A stretch of DNA of 64,000 bases from Phocaeicola sartorii JCM 17136 = DSM 21941 (GTDB taxonomy: Bacteria; Bacteroidota; Bacteroidia; Bacteroidales; Bacteroidaceae): the NCBI RefSeq assembly GCF_000614185.1, contig NZ_BAKM01000007.1, forward strand, positions 90,853 through 154,852. The letters run 5' to 3'. The position numbers were made by a program, and so were the translations under genes. The notes beneath the pieces were generated by a model. It was not told where the DNA came from and did no database searches. It was given only the letters and a program-made list of their open reading frames with translations. Positions 10,594-18,901 of the stretch are shown here, piece by piece (the first letter of the stretch is position 1; each line of letters starts with the position of its first letter).

Positions 10594-10600
10594 AGGAGGA
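10594..10600 (+). promoter_or_regulatory. Unusually strong Shine-Dalgarno sequence before the 5-alpha-reductase gene
   Basis: AGGAGGA sits 6 bases before the ATG at 10607. Most genes in this window lack such a site, so this gene may be translated with unusual efficiency or come from a different background. It also fixes the start. Confidence 0.65.
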
Positions 10601-10606
10601 ACGAGT

Positions 10607-11371
10607 ATGGGACAACAAACTTTTGAATTCTTGCTATTGGCAATGTCCGCGCTTGCGGTGATTGTATTTGTAGCTCTTTATTATGTACGTGCCGGTTATG
10701 GTATGTTCCACACCCCGAAATGGGGACTTTCAGTGAACAATAAATTAGGTTGGGTGCTGATGGAGGCGCCTGTGTTTTTTGTAATGCTTTATCTGTGGTG
10801 GAACAGCAACGTACGTATGGATGCTGCTCCTTTCCTCTTTTTTCTCCTTTTTGAATTACACTATTTCCAGCGTTCTTTCATCTTCCCTTTCCTGATGAAA
10901 GGAAAGAGCCGGATGCCTCTTGCCATTATGCTGATGGGAGTGGTCTTTAATGTCCTGAACGGACTGATACAGGGAGAATGGTTGTTCTATCTGGCTCCGG
11001 AAGGACTCTATACGGATGCTTGGCTCAGTACTCCTTCGTTTTGGATGGGGACAATTTTATTCTTTATCGGGATGGGCATTAATCTGCATTCCGACAGTGT
11101 GATCCGTCATTTGCGTAAACCGGGTGACACCCGCCATTATTTGCCACAGAAGGGAATGTACCGGTATGTCACTTCGGGCAACTATTTTGGCGAGCTGGTG
11201 GAATGGACGGGATTTGCCGTACTCACCTGTTCGCCGGCTGCGTGGGTGTTTGTGCTGTGGACGTTTGCTAATCTGGCACCACGTGCCAATTCTATCCGTA
11301 ACCGTTATCGGGAAGAGTTTGGTAAAGACGCGGTGGGGAAAAAGAAAAGAATGATTCCTTTTATTTATTGA
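10607..11371 (+). CDS. Steroid/bile-acid 5-alpha-reductase (SRD5A-like, 5AR)
   Basis: A 254-residue integral membrane protein with about six hydrophobic segments. The C-terminal half matches the steroid 5-alpha-reductase family: HSDSVIRHLRKPGD, RHYLPQKGMYRYVTSGNYFG, ELVEWTGFA, FANLAPRANSIRNRY and the terminal KKKRMIPFIY. The eukaryotic enzymes reduce the delta-4 bond of 3-oxo-delta-4 steroids with NADPH. Work on Parabacteroides and related gut Bacteroidales has assigned a close homologue, clustered with an OYE-type reductase (5BR) and a hydroxysteroid dehydrogenase, to formation of allo (5-alpha) bile acids. The same three-gene order is present here. Substrate is inferred from family and context. 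Confidence 0.87.
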   Translation: MGQQTFEFLLLAMSALAVIVFVALYYVRAGYGMFHTPKWGLSVNNKLGWVLMEAPVFFVMLYLWWNSNVRMDAAPFLFFLLFELHYFQRSFIFPFLMKGKSRMPLAIMLMGVVFNVLNGLIQGEWLFYLAPEGLYTDAWLSTPSFWMGTILFFIGMGINLHSDSVIRHLRKPGDTRHYLPQKGMYRYVTSGNYFGELVEWTGFAVLTCSPAAWVFVLWTFANLAPRANSIRNRYREEFGKDAVGKKKRMIPFIY

Positions 11372-11430
11372 AATTAGATAGTATACCGTTTCTGTTTTAG
11401 GAAATGATGAAAGCAAAACATAAAATATGA

Positions 11431-12655
11431 ATGATGAACTCTAAATTATTTACTCCAGCTTCTATCGGGCCGCTGACTTTGCGTAACCGTACGATTCGTT
11501 CGGCCGCTTTTGAGAGTATGTGTCCGGGCAATGCGCCCTCCCGGCAATTGAAGGATTATCACTGTTCGGTGGCAGCAGGTGGAGTGGGAATGACTACTAT
11601 TGCTTATGCAGCTGTTACACAGAGCGGTCTTTCTTTCGACAGGCAATTATGGATGCGCCCTGAAATAGTGCCGGGCTTGAGGGATATAACCGATGCGATT
11701 CATAAAGAAGGGGCTGCTGCAAGCATTCAGCTGGGACATTGTGGAAATATGTCGCACAAAAGTATTTGTGGAGTGATGCCCGTAGGGGCTTCTTCCGGTT
11801 TTAATCTTTATTCGCCTACTTTCGTGCGTGGTTTGCGTAAGGAGGAACTGCCGCAGATGGCAAAGGCATACGGTCAGTCGGTCAATCTGGCGCGTGAGGC
11901 CGGATTTGACGCGGTGGAGGTGCATGCAGGTCATGGCTATCTTATCAGCCAGTTTCTTTCACCTTACACCAATCATCGTAAGGATGAGTTCGGCGGCTCG
12001 TTGGAGAACCGCATGCGCTTTATGGATATGGTGATGGAGGAAGTGATGCGTGCCGCAGGTAATGATATGGCTGTCCTGGTAAAAACCAACATGCGTGACG
12101 GTTTTAAAGGAGGCATGGAAATAGATGAAGCTGTGCAGGTAGCGAAGCGCTTGGTGCAGGATGGGGCCCATGCGCTGGTGCTGAGCGGAGGCTTTGTAAG
12201 CAAAGCGCCTATGTATGTCATGCGGGGGGCGATGCCTATAAAAAGTATGACACATTATATGAATTGCTGGTGGCTGAAATATGGGGTGCGTATGGTAGGT
12301 AAGTGGATGATTCCGACCGTACCCTTTAAAGAGGCCTATTTTTTGGAAGATGCGTTGAGATTCAGAACAGAAATAAAGGAAATTCCGTTAGTATATGTGG
12401 GGGCTGGTATCTCGTGAGAAGATAGATGAGGTATTGGATGATGGTTTTGAATTTGTACAGATGGGAAGGGCACTGCTGAATGAACCGGGTTTTGTCAATC
12501 GGTTGCGGAATGAGGAGAAGGCTCGTTGCAACTGTGGGCATAGCAATTACTGCATTGCCAGAATGTACACGATTGACATGGCATGCCACAAACATTTGGA
12601 AGAGAAATTACCCCCTTGTTTGGAACGTGAAATAGAAAAATTAGAGAAACAATGA
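11431..12655 (+). pseudogene. NADH:flavin oxidoreductase (OYE family, BaiCD/5BR-like), frameshifted
   Basis: FMN-binding TIM-barrel reductase of about 407 residues if repaired. Signatures are TLRNRTIRSAAFESM, DAVEVHAGHGYLISQFLSPY, NHRKDEFGGSLENRMRF and a C-terminal FVQMGRALLNEP followed by a Cys-rich tail CNCGHSNYC. The frame breaks in a run of five G at 12399-12403. Frame 1 stops at 12415-12417, while SREKIDEVLDDGFEFVQMGR continues in another frame to 12655. One fewer or two more G would repair it. Related proteins reduce 3-oxo-delta-4 bile acids or steroids to the 5-beta products. It sits 59 bases after 5AR and overlaps the dehydrogenase by ATGA. Confidence 0.85.
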
Positions 12656-13512
12656 GCAAATTAGCCATAATAACCGGTGCCGATGGAGGAATGGGAACAG
12701 AGATAACCCGTGCGGTAGCACAGGCCGGTTATCATGTAATCATGTTGTGTTACACTCTTTTCAAAGGGGAAGAACGTAAGAACCAGTTGATTCTGGAAAC
12801 AGGCAATAAAGAGATAGAAGTCAGGCAGATTGACCTTTCTTCCATGGCCTCTGTGACTAATGTCGCGGATGATTTGTTGGGACGCGGAAAGCATATAGAT
12901 TTGCTGATGAACAATGCGGGAACAATGAGTACCAGCGGTTTGATTACAACGGAGGATGGCCTGGAATATACGGTAGCCGTGAACTATGTGGCTCCTTTTT
13001 TGCTGACTCTGAAATTATTGCCTCTGATGGGGAAGGGAACCCGGATTGTGAACATGGTTTCTTGTACGTATGCTATAGGGAGGATTACTCCTGAATTTTT
13101 TACCCGTGGGAAGAGAGGAGGTTTCTGGCGTATCCCTGTTTACAGCAATACCAAATTGGCTTTGTGGCTTTTTACCCGTGAACTTTCCGAGAGGCTGAAA
13201 GCAGAGGGGATCACCGTCAATGCTGCCGACCCCGGTATTGTATCGACCAATATCATCCGTATGGATATGTGGTTTGACCCGTTGACCGACATACTGTTCC
13301 GTCCTTGTATCCGTACTCCTAAGCAAGGGGCCGCTACAGCTGTCAGTTTGCTTTTGGATGAGCGGTGGAAAGGGATTACAGGGCGAATGTTCGCTTCTTG
13401 CAAACCTAGAAAAGTAAAGGATAAGTTCATGAATCATCCACAGGCAAAACAGCTTTGGGCGGATACGAAGGCGTATCTGGAGAAGTTGAAGCTGGAGGAG
13501 CCTATTGGCTGA
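12652..13512 (+). CDS. Short-chain dehydrogenase, probable hydroxysteroid dehydrogenase of the 5AR/5BR cluster
   Basis: A 286-residue classical SDR. It has the nucleotide-binding TGADGGMG, the NNAG motif at about residue 87, and the catalytic YSNTK at about residue 164. DPGIVSTNI follows the active site. Its ATG overlaps the stop of the OYE gene (ATGA at 12652), so the two are translationally coupled. In the corresponding clusters of other gut Bacteroidales the third gene has been described as a 3-beta-hydroxysteroid dehydrogenase that reduces the 3-oxo group. The stereospecificity here is inferred from context. A terminator at 13531-13570 ends the unit. Confidence 0.83.
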   Translation: MSKLAIITGADGGMGTEITRAVAQAGYHVIMLCYTLFKGEERKNQLILETGNKEIEVRQIDLSSMASVTNVADDLLGRGKHIDLLMNNAGTMSTSGLITTEDGLEYTVAVNYVAPFLLTLKLLPLMGKGTRIVNMVSCTYAIGRITPEFFTRGKRGGFWRIPVYSNTKLALWLFTRELSERLKAEGITVNAADPGIVSTNIIRMDMWFDPLTDILFRPCIRTPKQGAATAVSLLLDERWKGITGRMFASCKPRKVKDKFMNHPQAKQLWADTKAYLEKLKLEEPIG

Positions 13513-13530
13513 GTATTCCTAAATACAGAA

Positions 13531-13570
13531 AAGCCGTATCATCACTCAAAAGTGGATACGGCTTTTTTAT
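13531..13570 (+). terminator. Rho-independent terminator after the steroid-reductase cluster
   Basis: A perfect 10-bp stem, AAGCCGTATC (13531-13540) with GATACGGCTT (13555-13564), followed by a T run. The A run on the other side could let it also serve the minus-strand EamA gene. Confidence 0.85.
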
Positions 13571-13614
13571 GGTCGATGAAGAGTGTCAGGTTGCGGATAG
13601 CAGTGTAGTTGAGG

Positions 13615-14541
13615 TCATTCTTTTCTAGCAGCCTGTTCTGCCAGCATCTGCTCACGGCTTTTACTTTGAGTCACAATATACACTCCCGTGAATACCAGTG
13701 CCACAGCTATTCCTTTGGCAATGCCGAAGGTTCCCATTCCTAACAAGATAGAGACACTGGTTCCTACAATGGGCTGCACATAGTTGTACATGCTGATGAC
13801 TGTGGGGCGCAATGTTTTCTGTCCGATCATCATCAGGATATAGGCAAAGAACGTCCCGCCTAAAATGACATAAGCTACACAGGCCCATGTGGAAGCGGAG
13901 ATTTCCTGAAAATGTATGGCCGAGACCTCATGATAGGAAAACGGAATAAAGCAGATGGCCGCATAGGTGAACATCCATTTCATCAAGGTGAATATGTTGT
14001 ATCTGCTGATCAGTCCTTTGAAAATAGCCAGGTAGAACGAAAAACTGATTTGTGCGGCCAGACAAAGCAAATCGCCCGGAATGCTTCCGCTTTTTCCATC
14101 CGTTGACCCCTGACTGCTCAGTATCAATGTCAAAGCTCCGATAGATCCCAGAAAAATACCAATCACTTTTTTCCCGGTAACCGGTTCTTTCAGATAAATG
14201 GCGGCGACAATCATGGTGGCGATAGGAGCCGTGGTTGTTACGATGGAAGCGTCGATGGGAGAGGTCAGTGACAATCCGAATGTGAAGCATCCCTGATTCA
14301 GGACAATACCCAATAATCCTGCAAAGAACAACATCATCAAGTCGTGCGGCTTTACTTGTTCTTTAGGAGCGAAAATAGACGCTATCCAGAAACAGATAGC
14401 ACCTCCTGTCATTCGGAATGTAGCGAGCGAGAGACCTGAAATACCGTTTTCTAACGCCGTTTTACCAATTGGGGACATCAATCCCCACATTATGGCAGCG
14501 CCTAGCAGTGCCAAATGTCCTTTGTACTTTTGAATAGCCAT
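13615..14541 (-). CDS. EamA/DMT-family transporter
   Basis: About 308 residues from the ATG at 14541 (MAIQKYKGHLALLGAAIMWG); longer in-frame starts upstream would add a non-membrane tail and cross the promoter. Ten hydrophobic helices in two EamA repeats are visible, the first with GAAIMWGLMSPIGK and FRMTGGAICFW, the second with GDLLCLAAQISFSFYLA and GGTFFAYILMMIGQ. Family members export metabolites or amino acids across the inner membrane. The substrate is unknown. It is transcribed away from the ATPase gene at 14625. Confidence 0.88.
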   Translation of the reverse strand: MAIQKYKGHLALLGAAIMWGLMSPIGKTALENGISGLSLATFRMTGGAICFWIASIFAPKEQVKPHDLMMLFFAGLLGIVLNQGCFTFGLSLTSPIDASIVTTTAPIATMIVAAIYLKEPVTGKKVIGIFLGSIGALTLILSSQGSTDGKSGSIPGDLLCLAAQISFSFYLAIFKGLISRYNIFTLMKWMFTYAAICFIPFSYHEVSAIHFQEISASTWACVAYVILGGTFFAYILMMIGQKTLRPTVISMYNYVQPIVGTSVSILLGMGTFGIAKGIAVALVFTGVYIVTQSKSREQMLAEQAARKE

Positions 14542-14565
14542 TCTTTTTACCTTAAAATAACAGTG

Positions 14566-14573
14566 CAAATGTA
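14566..14573 (-). promoter_or_regulatory. Promoter box for the EamA gene
   Basis: The minus strand reads TACATTTG (TAnnTTTG), 24 bases before the ATG at 14541. It is back to back with the plus-strand box at 14595-14602. Confidence 0.55.
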
Positions 14574-14594
14574 GGAGGTTTTTTTTATATTTTC

Positions 14595-14602
14595 TATCTT
14601 TG
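14595..14602 (+). promoter_or_regulatory. Promoter box for the ATPase/DUF4435 pair
   Basis: TATCTTTG is an exact match to the Bacteroides -7 consensus, 22 bases before the ATG at 14625. Confidence 0.65.
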
Positions 14603-14624
14603 CTTAAGAGTAAATATATTAAAG

Positions 14625-15446
14625 ATGAAAAAACAAGCTGATTATATAAAACGTATCGAGATAAAACGGCTTTGGGGTCGTAAGGATATCTCATGGGAAC
14701 TGCGTCCGGATGTCAATATCCTGAGCGGAGTGAATGGTATTGGTAAGAGCACGATTCTGAACAGATCAGTGAACAGCCTGACAGCTTTGGAAGGTGGAGC
14801 GTTGAGTAACGGTTATGCTCCCGGAGTACATTTTGTCTTTTCTCCGGAAGATGCTACCCAGATACACTTTGATGTAATCCGCAGTTTTGACCGCCCGTTG
14901 ATTCATTCGGAGCTTCTGGAGAAGATGGCGGATAAAAATGTAAAGACGGAGTTGGACTGGCAGCTTTATCAATTGCAGCGGCGTTATCTGGATTATCAGG
15001 TAAATATTGGCAACCGCATTATCGAGTGCCTTACCTCCGGTGGCCCTGACGGTCAGCTTCGTGCTGCCGAGATGTCTTACCCCAAGACTAAATTCCAGGA
15101 TCTGATGGATGACTTGTTTGGTGAGACCGGTAAGAAAATCATCCGCAAAAGCAATGAAATCTTGTTTGAACAGGATGGGGATATACTTTATCCTTATCAA
15201 TTGTCTTCCGGCGAGAAGCAGATTCTGGTCATCTTGCTGACAGTTCTGGTACAGGACAACCGTCGGGGAGTCCTGTTTATGGATGAGCCGGAAGTATCTC
15301 TGCATGTGGAATGGCAGCAACGCCTTATTTCCTTGATACGGCAATTGAATCCGAATGTGCAGATTGTGTTGACAACTCATTCGCCTGCTGTGATTATGGA
15401 CGGATGGCTGGATGCGGTGACCGAAGTGAGCGATATTACAAAATAA
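14625..15446 (+). CDS. Small ABC-type AAA ATPase, partner of DUF4435 (OLD/PARIS AriA-like)
   Basis: A 273-residue ABC/SMC-type ATPase: Walker A GVNGIGKST (about residue 35), signature LSSGEKQ (about residue 193), Walker B with catalytic Glu in VLFMDEPEVSLH (about residue 218), and H-loop TTHSPA (about residue 249). There is no long coiled coil and no nuclease domain. It is 21 bases upstream of a DUF4435 protein with a TOPRIM active site. The ATPase-TOPRIM pairing is that of OLD nucleases and of the PARIS defence system (AriA-AriB). AriA proteins are usually longer, so this may be a compact relative or a housekeeping DNA-processing pair. Confidence 0.8.
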   Translation: MKKQADYIKRIEIKRLWGRKDISWELRPDVNILSGVNGIGKSTILNRSVNSLTALEGGALSNGYAPGVHFVFSPEDATQIHFDVIRSFDRPLIHSELLEKMADKNVKTELDWQLYQLQRRYLDYQVNIGNRIIECLTSGGPDGQLRAAEMSYPKTKFQDLMDDLFGETGKKIIRKSNEILFEQDGDILYPYQLSSGEKQILVILLTVLVQDNRRGVLFMDEPEVSLHVEWQQRLISLIRQLNPNVQIVLTTHSPAVIMDGWLDAVTEVSDITK

Positions 15447-15467
15447 ACAATTTCTAACGACAACACT

Positions 15468-16463
15468 ATGGGAAAAAGATTGTCCGAAAATCTGTCCTCC
15501 TTATATATTGGTGCGGCCAACAAATTGAAGCCCAGACGCTCGCGGCGTAAGATTATTGCGTATGTCGAGAGTTATGACGATATCTCGTTTTGGCGCACCC
15601 TGCTGGGCGAGTACGAGGATGAGACCCGCTATTTCGAGGTGATGCTTCCTTCGAAGACCACTCTGGCAAAAGGCAAGAAATCTGTACTGATGAACGAGCT
15701 GGGACCTCAGTTGGGGCAAAATATGATCGCTTGTGTGGATAGTGATTATGACTATCTGTTGCAGGGAGCTACCCATACGTCACGTTACATTATAAATAAC
15801 AAATATGTTTTTCATACGTATGCGTATGCCATAGAAAACTATCAGTGTTATGCCGAAGCATTGCATGAGGTTTGTGTCATGGCAACGTTGAATGATCATC
15901 CGTTGATAGATTTTGTCGCTTTCATGCGCATGTATTCCCAGATAGCTTATCCGCTGTTTGTGTGGTCGGTCTGGTTTTATAGAAAACACAATCTTTCCGA
16001 ATTCTCTTTGCTGGATTTCTGTTCGTATGTGAAATTGGATCACGTCAGTGTTTATTATCCCGAACGAAGCTTGGAAAGTATGAACCGTAGGGTGAGGCGT
16101 AAACTATTGGAATTGGAACGTCGTCACCCGAAAGCTTTGGAAGAAATAGAGGCGATGAAAGGCGAGTTCGCCCGATTGGGAGTGAACGAAGAGAATACCT
16201 ATATGTTTATTCAAGGACATCACATGATGGATAATGTGGTCATGAGATTGTTGGTGCCGGTCTGCAATGTACTGCGCCGTGAACGTGAAACGGAAATTAA
16301 GGAACTGGCGGAACACAATATGCAGTTTCATAATGAACTGACCAGTTACCAGCGCCGGCAGTTGGGAGTAGACATTGTACTCCGCAAACATACCAGCTAT
16401 AAGTTATCACCTCTTTATAAAAAATTGGAAGCGGATATAGAACGCTTCTTGAAACATATCTGA
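15468..16463 (+). CDS. DUF4435 TOPRIM-like protein (OLD/PARIS AriB-like)
   Basis: 331 residues. The TOPRIM core is visible: the glutamate motif IIAYVESYDDISFW at about residues 29-42 and the metal-binding acidic pair in IACVDSDYDYLL at about residues 87-98. Next comes HTYAYAIENYQCYAEAL, typical of DUF4435. The rest is helical with a basic, probably coiled-coil stretch near residues 200-235. In PARIS the DUF4435 subunit is the toxic nuclease released by the ATPase. This gene directly follows the ATPase gene and ends 5 bases before the convergent DoxX gene. The defence role is inferred, the TOPRIM residues are seen. Confidence 0.8.
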   Translation: MGKRLSENLSSLYIGAANKLKPRRSRRKIIAYVESYDDISFWRTLLGEYEDETRYFEVMLPSKTTLAKGKKSVLMNELGPQLGQNMIACVDSDYDYLLQGATHTSRYIINNKYVFHTYAYAIENYQCYAEALHEVCVMATLNDHPLIDFVAFMRMYSQIAYPLFVWSVWFYRKHNLSEFSLLDFCSYVKLDHVSVYYPERSLESMNRRVRRKLLELERRHPKALEEIEAMKGEFARLGVNEENTYMFIQGHHMMDNVVMRLLVPVCNVLRRERETEIKELAEHNMQFHNELTSYQRRQLGVDIVLRKHTSYKLSPLYKKLEADIERFLKHI

Positions 16464-16468
16464 TCCGG

Positions 16469-16909
16469 TTACTTCTTACGGGAGGCAATCGCTTGGGCTA
16501 TGAAATGGTCTAACGAGAATTTACCCGGCCCTGCTATATACAATAATACGAATACTGCCAGATAAATGAAAGCCAATTCTTTGACGGCGAAAGGATCAGA
16601 ACCATGGACTACAAAGAATGCGATACACATGGTGAAGATCATCGGAAGCATTGCCAGACGATAAAGGAATCCGAAAATGAAAGCTATCGAGCAAATCATC
16701 TCGCCGAAGATGGCCAGTATCAGTGAAAGCTGGCTGCCTATTCCTAACGGATCAGGAAAACTGCCGGACATGACATCATAGTTGGCCCATTTCTGTACGC
16801 CATGCGACATCAGTAAAATGCCAAACAGGATTCGTAAAGCTACTATCAGGAGTGACATGGCGGTACCATCGGGCTTGGCTGGAAATAAGAATTTATAAAT
16901 GATGGACAT
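16469..16909 (-). CDS. DoxX family membrane protein
   Basis: 146 residues with four hydrophobic helices. LRILFGILLMSHGVQKWANY near the N-terminus and GEMICSIAFIFGFLYRLA in the second helix region are typical of DoxX/DoxD-like proteins. They are small inner-membrane proteins often linked to thiosulfate or redox stress, but the function is not established for this subgroup. It is convergent with the DUF4435 gene, 5 bases apart. The 232 bases upstream (16910-17141) hold its leader and the terminator of the next gene. Confidence 0.85.
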   Translation of the reverse strand: MSIIYKFLFPAKPDGTAMSLLIVALRILFGILLMSHGVQKWANYDVMSGSFPDPLGIGSQLSLILAIFGEMICSIAFIFGFLYRLAMLPMIFTMCIAFFVVHGSDPFAVKELAFIYLAVFVLLYIAGPGKFSLDHFIAQAIASRKK

Positions 16910-17080
16910 AATACGTTTTTTTTGTTTATACTCTATTTATATAAACGTAACAAAAGGGTGAAATGTTTAGAAGTTCTATAGAGTGTAATGTTTGTTATGT
17001 GTCACGCAATGCAGCGTGATGATTGGCATTCATAATGATGAGGCGATAGATGTCTTTTATGCTGAGGCGGTTGAAAAAGA

Positions 17081-17115
17081 CAAGCCCCTCGATAAATTGT
17101 CTGTCAAGGGGCTTG
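17081..17115 (-). terminator. Terminator of the phosphoglycolate phosphatase gene
   Basis: A 9-bp stem, CAAGCCCCT (17081-17089) with AGGGGCTTG (17107-17115). On the minus strand it is followed by a T-rich stretch and lies 26 bases after the gene's stop. Confidence 0.75.
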
Positions 17116-17141
17116 ATGAATTACCTGTCTGGTGACAATAA

Positions 17142-17795
17142 TCATTGCAGGAGAAGCGGCAGCAAATCTTCCGCTTTTTCCAGAATATGTGCCGGATGCA
17201 ATGCTTCCAGTTCCGTGCGCGGACGGAACCCCCATGCCACGCCTATGGCTGTCACTCCGGCATTATGGGCGGTGTGCATATCCACATTGGAATCGCCTAC
17301 ATAGAGCACTTCTTCATTTTTTACTCCTGCTTTCGCCATGATGTCACATACAATGGATGGATCGGGCTTGGCCGGGATACCTTCACGCTGTCCCAGTACC
17401 TCTACGAAATTGATTTCCGGAAAATAATGGGATATCAGTTTTCGGGTAGCGGCCTGGTATTTGTTGGAGGCGACCGCTATCATGATTCCTTGTTGTTGCA
17501 GTGTCTCTAATAATTCGGGGATACCGGGATAGGGGCGGCTTAAATCGGCATTGTGCTTGTCGTAGTAGGGGACAAACTGTGAACGTATTTTCCATACATT
17601 CTCTTCCGTACGCTCGCCTTCGGGCAGGGCGCGCTCGAATAATTTATTGATTCCGTTCCCTACAAAAAAACGGTATGCTTCCGTTTCGTGAGTGGGATAG
17701 CCATAATGCAGTAAGGCTTGGTTGGTGGCGGCTGCTAAATCTGCTATTGTGTTCAGCAAAGTGCCGTCCAGATCGAATATCACAAGTTTCTTCAT
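17142..17795 (-). CDS. gph: HAD hydrolase, phosphoglycolate phosphatase-like
   Basis: 217 residues with all HAD motifs: the nucleophile in FDLDGTLLNT at the N-terminus, VASNK (motif II), KPDPS (motif III) and YVGDSNVDM (motif IV). The helical cap after residue 15 is the C1 type found in Gph and PgmB. The Gph reaction hydrolyses 2-phosphoglycolate made during DNA repair. Other small phosphate esters are possible substrates. The gene is read away from the nitroreductase gene, and their promoter boxes lie side by side. Confidence 0.85.
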   Translation of the reverse strand: MKKLVIFDLDGTLLNTIADLAAATNQALLHYGYPTHETEAYRFFVGNGINKLFERALPEGERTEENVWKIRSQFVPYYDKHNADLSRPYPGIPELLETLQQQGIMIAVASNKYQAATRKLISHYFPEINFVEVLGQREGIPAKPDPSIVCDIMAKAGVKNEEVLYVGDSNVDMHTAHNAGVTAIGVAWGFRPRTELEALHPAHILEKAEDLLPLLLQ

Positions 17796-17817
17796 ATTTG
17801 TACTTCTTTTATCGGCG

Positions 17818-17834
17818 CAAAGTTACTATTTTTG
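17818..17834. promoter_or_regulatory. Two divergent promoter boxes one base apart (gph and nitroreductase)
   Basis: The minus strand has TAACTTTG at 17818-17825 and the plus strand has TATTTTTG at 17827-17834. Both fit TAnnTTTG. The first lies 23 bases before the gph start at 17795 and the second 23 bases before the nitroreductase start at 17858. Confidence 0.6.
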
Positions 17835-17857
17835 CACGCAAACTAATAATAATGCTT

Positions 17858-18358
17858 ATGAACTTTCTAGAATTAGTGAAGGCGCGCTACTCTGCACGCA
17901 AATATGCCAATCGTCCTGTTGAGGCTGAAAAGTTGGATTATATCATGGAATGTGTGCGCATGGCCCCCTCAGCGGTCAATTTCCAGCCATGGCGTTTCCG
18001 CATTGTTACGGATGAAGCTATGCTGGAAGCTTTGCAGCAATGCTATAAGCGCGAATGGCTGGCTACGGCTCCTTGTATCATTGTGGCCTGTACCAACCAT
18101 GATGAATTCTGGCATAGGCGTGCCGATAATAAGGATCATGCGGATATTGACATTGCCATTGCCGTGGAACATCTTTGCCTGGCGGCAACCGAGCAGGGAC
18201 TGGGCACTTGCTGGGTTTGTAACTTTGATGCCGCCCAATGCCGTGAAGTGTTGGGCCTGCCCGGAAATTTGGAACCGGCTGTCTTGATTCCGGTCGGTTA
18301 TGCAGAGGATGAACCGGCTGAAAAGAAGCGTAAACCATTGAATGAAATTCTTTTTTAA
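17858..18358 (+). CDS. Nitroreductase family FMN oxidoreductase
   Basis: 166 residues from the ATG at 17858 (MNFLELVKARYSARKYANRP); an ATG two codons earlier at 17852 is equally possible. The FMN-binding signature RYSARKY, the SAVNFQPWRF loop, and the C-terminal GLGTCWVCNFD and IPVGYAEDEP are classic nitroreductase features. Members use NAD(P)H and FMN to reduce nitro groups, quinones or enones. The short length is that of the compact clade common in anaerobes. The substrate is not known. Confidence 0.9.
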   Translation: MNFLELVKARYSARKYANRPVEAEKLDYIMECVRMAPSAVNFQPWRFRIVTDEAMLEALQQCYKREWLATAPCIIVACTNHDEFWHRRADNKDHADIDIAIAVEHLCLAATEQGLGTCWVCNFDAAQCREVLGLPGNLEPAVLIPVGYAEDEPAEKKRKPLNEILF

Positions 18359-18400
18359 GAAACAGACAATAGGATATCAAAAGTAATTTTTGCTGTTCTT

Positions 18401-18433
18401 CAGCTGCGGGGGTATGCTTCGCCCTCGCAGCTG
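18401..18433. repeat. Hairpin after the nitroreductase gene
   Basis: CAGCTGCGGGG at 18401-18411 pairs with the stretch ending CGCAGCTG at 18433, a stem of about 12 bp with one G-U pair. There is no T run, so it may be a weak terminator or an mRNA 3' stabiliser. The rest of 18434-18620 holds no gene that I can see. Confidence 0.5.
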
Positions 18434-18620
18434 ACAACCTGATAACCGCTTCGGGCTTTGAGCGCGCTTTTTTCTCTTCGTCTTCTTCCTTTTCTAATAA
18501 TTTTGCATATTTTTTATTCCGTTTATGATAGAAGTAAAGCCGAAATGCCTAAATTTGAGCGCTTTTTAGGCTTTGAATAACCTATGAGTGTAGTAAGTAC
18601 TATTAATAACACTAAAATTT

Positions 18621-18872
18621 ATGGAGAACATAGGAGTTGGATTGATGTTGATGGTGGTCGGTATGGCGACTGTCTTTGTCATTCTCCTCATCGTTATCTA
18701 TCTAAGCAAGTACCTTATTACTGTTGTCAACAAGGTGGCTCCCGAAGAAGCTCCCAAGAAAGCGCCTGCCGTAGCACCTACGGCAGATGCCGGTGCTATG
18801 GATGCTATTAAGGCGGCAGTCGAGATTTTGACGGCAGGTAAGGGTCAGGTGATAAAGATTGAGAAGCTATAA
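18621..18872 (+). CDS. oadG: Oxaloacetate decarboxylase gamma subunit (OadG)
   Basis: 83 residues: one N-terminal membrane helix (GVGLMLMVVGMATVFVILLI), then an Ala/Pro-rich linker and a short hydrophilic tail. This is the plan of OadG/MmdD subunits, which anchor the carboxyltransferase to the beta pump. It lies 29 bases before oadA. Small size makes similarity weak, but the position and the topology are clear. Confidence 0.85.
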   Translation: MENIGVGLMLMVVGMATVFVILLIVIYLSKYLITVVNKVAPEEAPKKAPAVAPTADAGAMDAIKAAVEILTAGKGQVIKIEKL

Positions 18873-18901
18873 TCCAAAAAAGAAAAACACATTTATCAAA
18901 A

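Noticed and set aside
18401..18433. Hairpin as a riboswitch for the oad operon
   Set aside because: It is about 190 bases before oadG, is a simple stem and fits no known aptamer.
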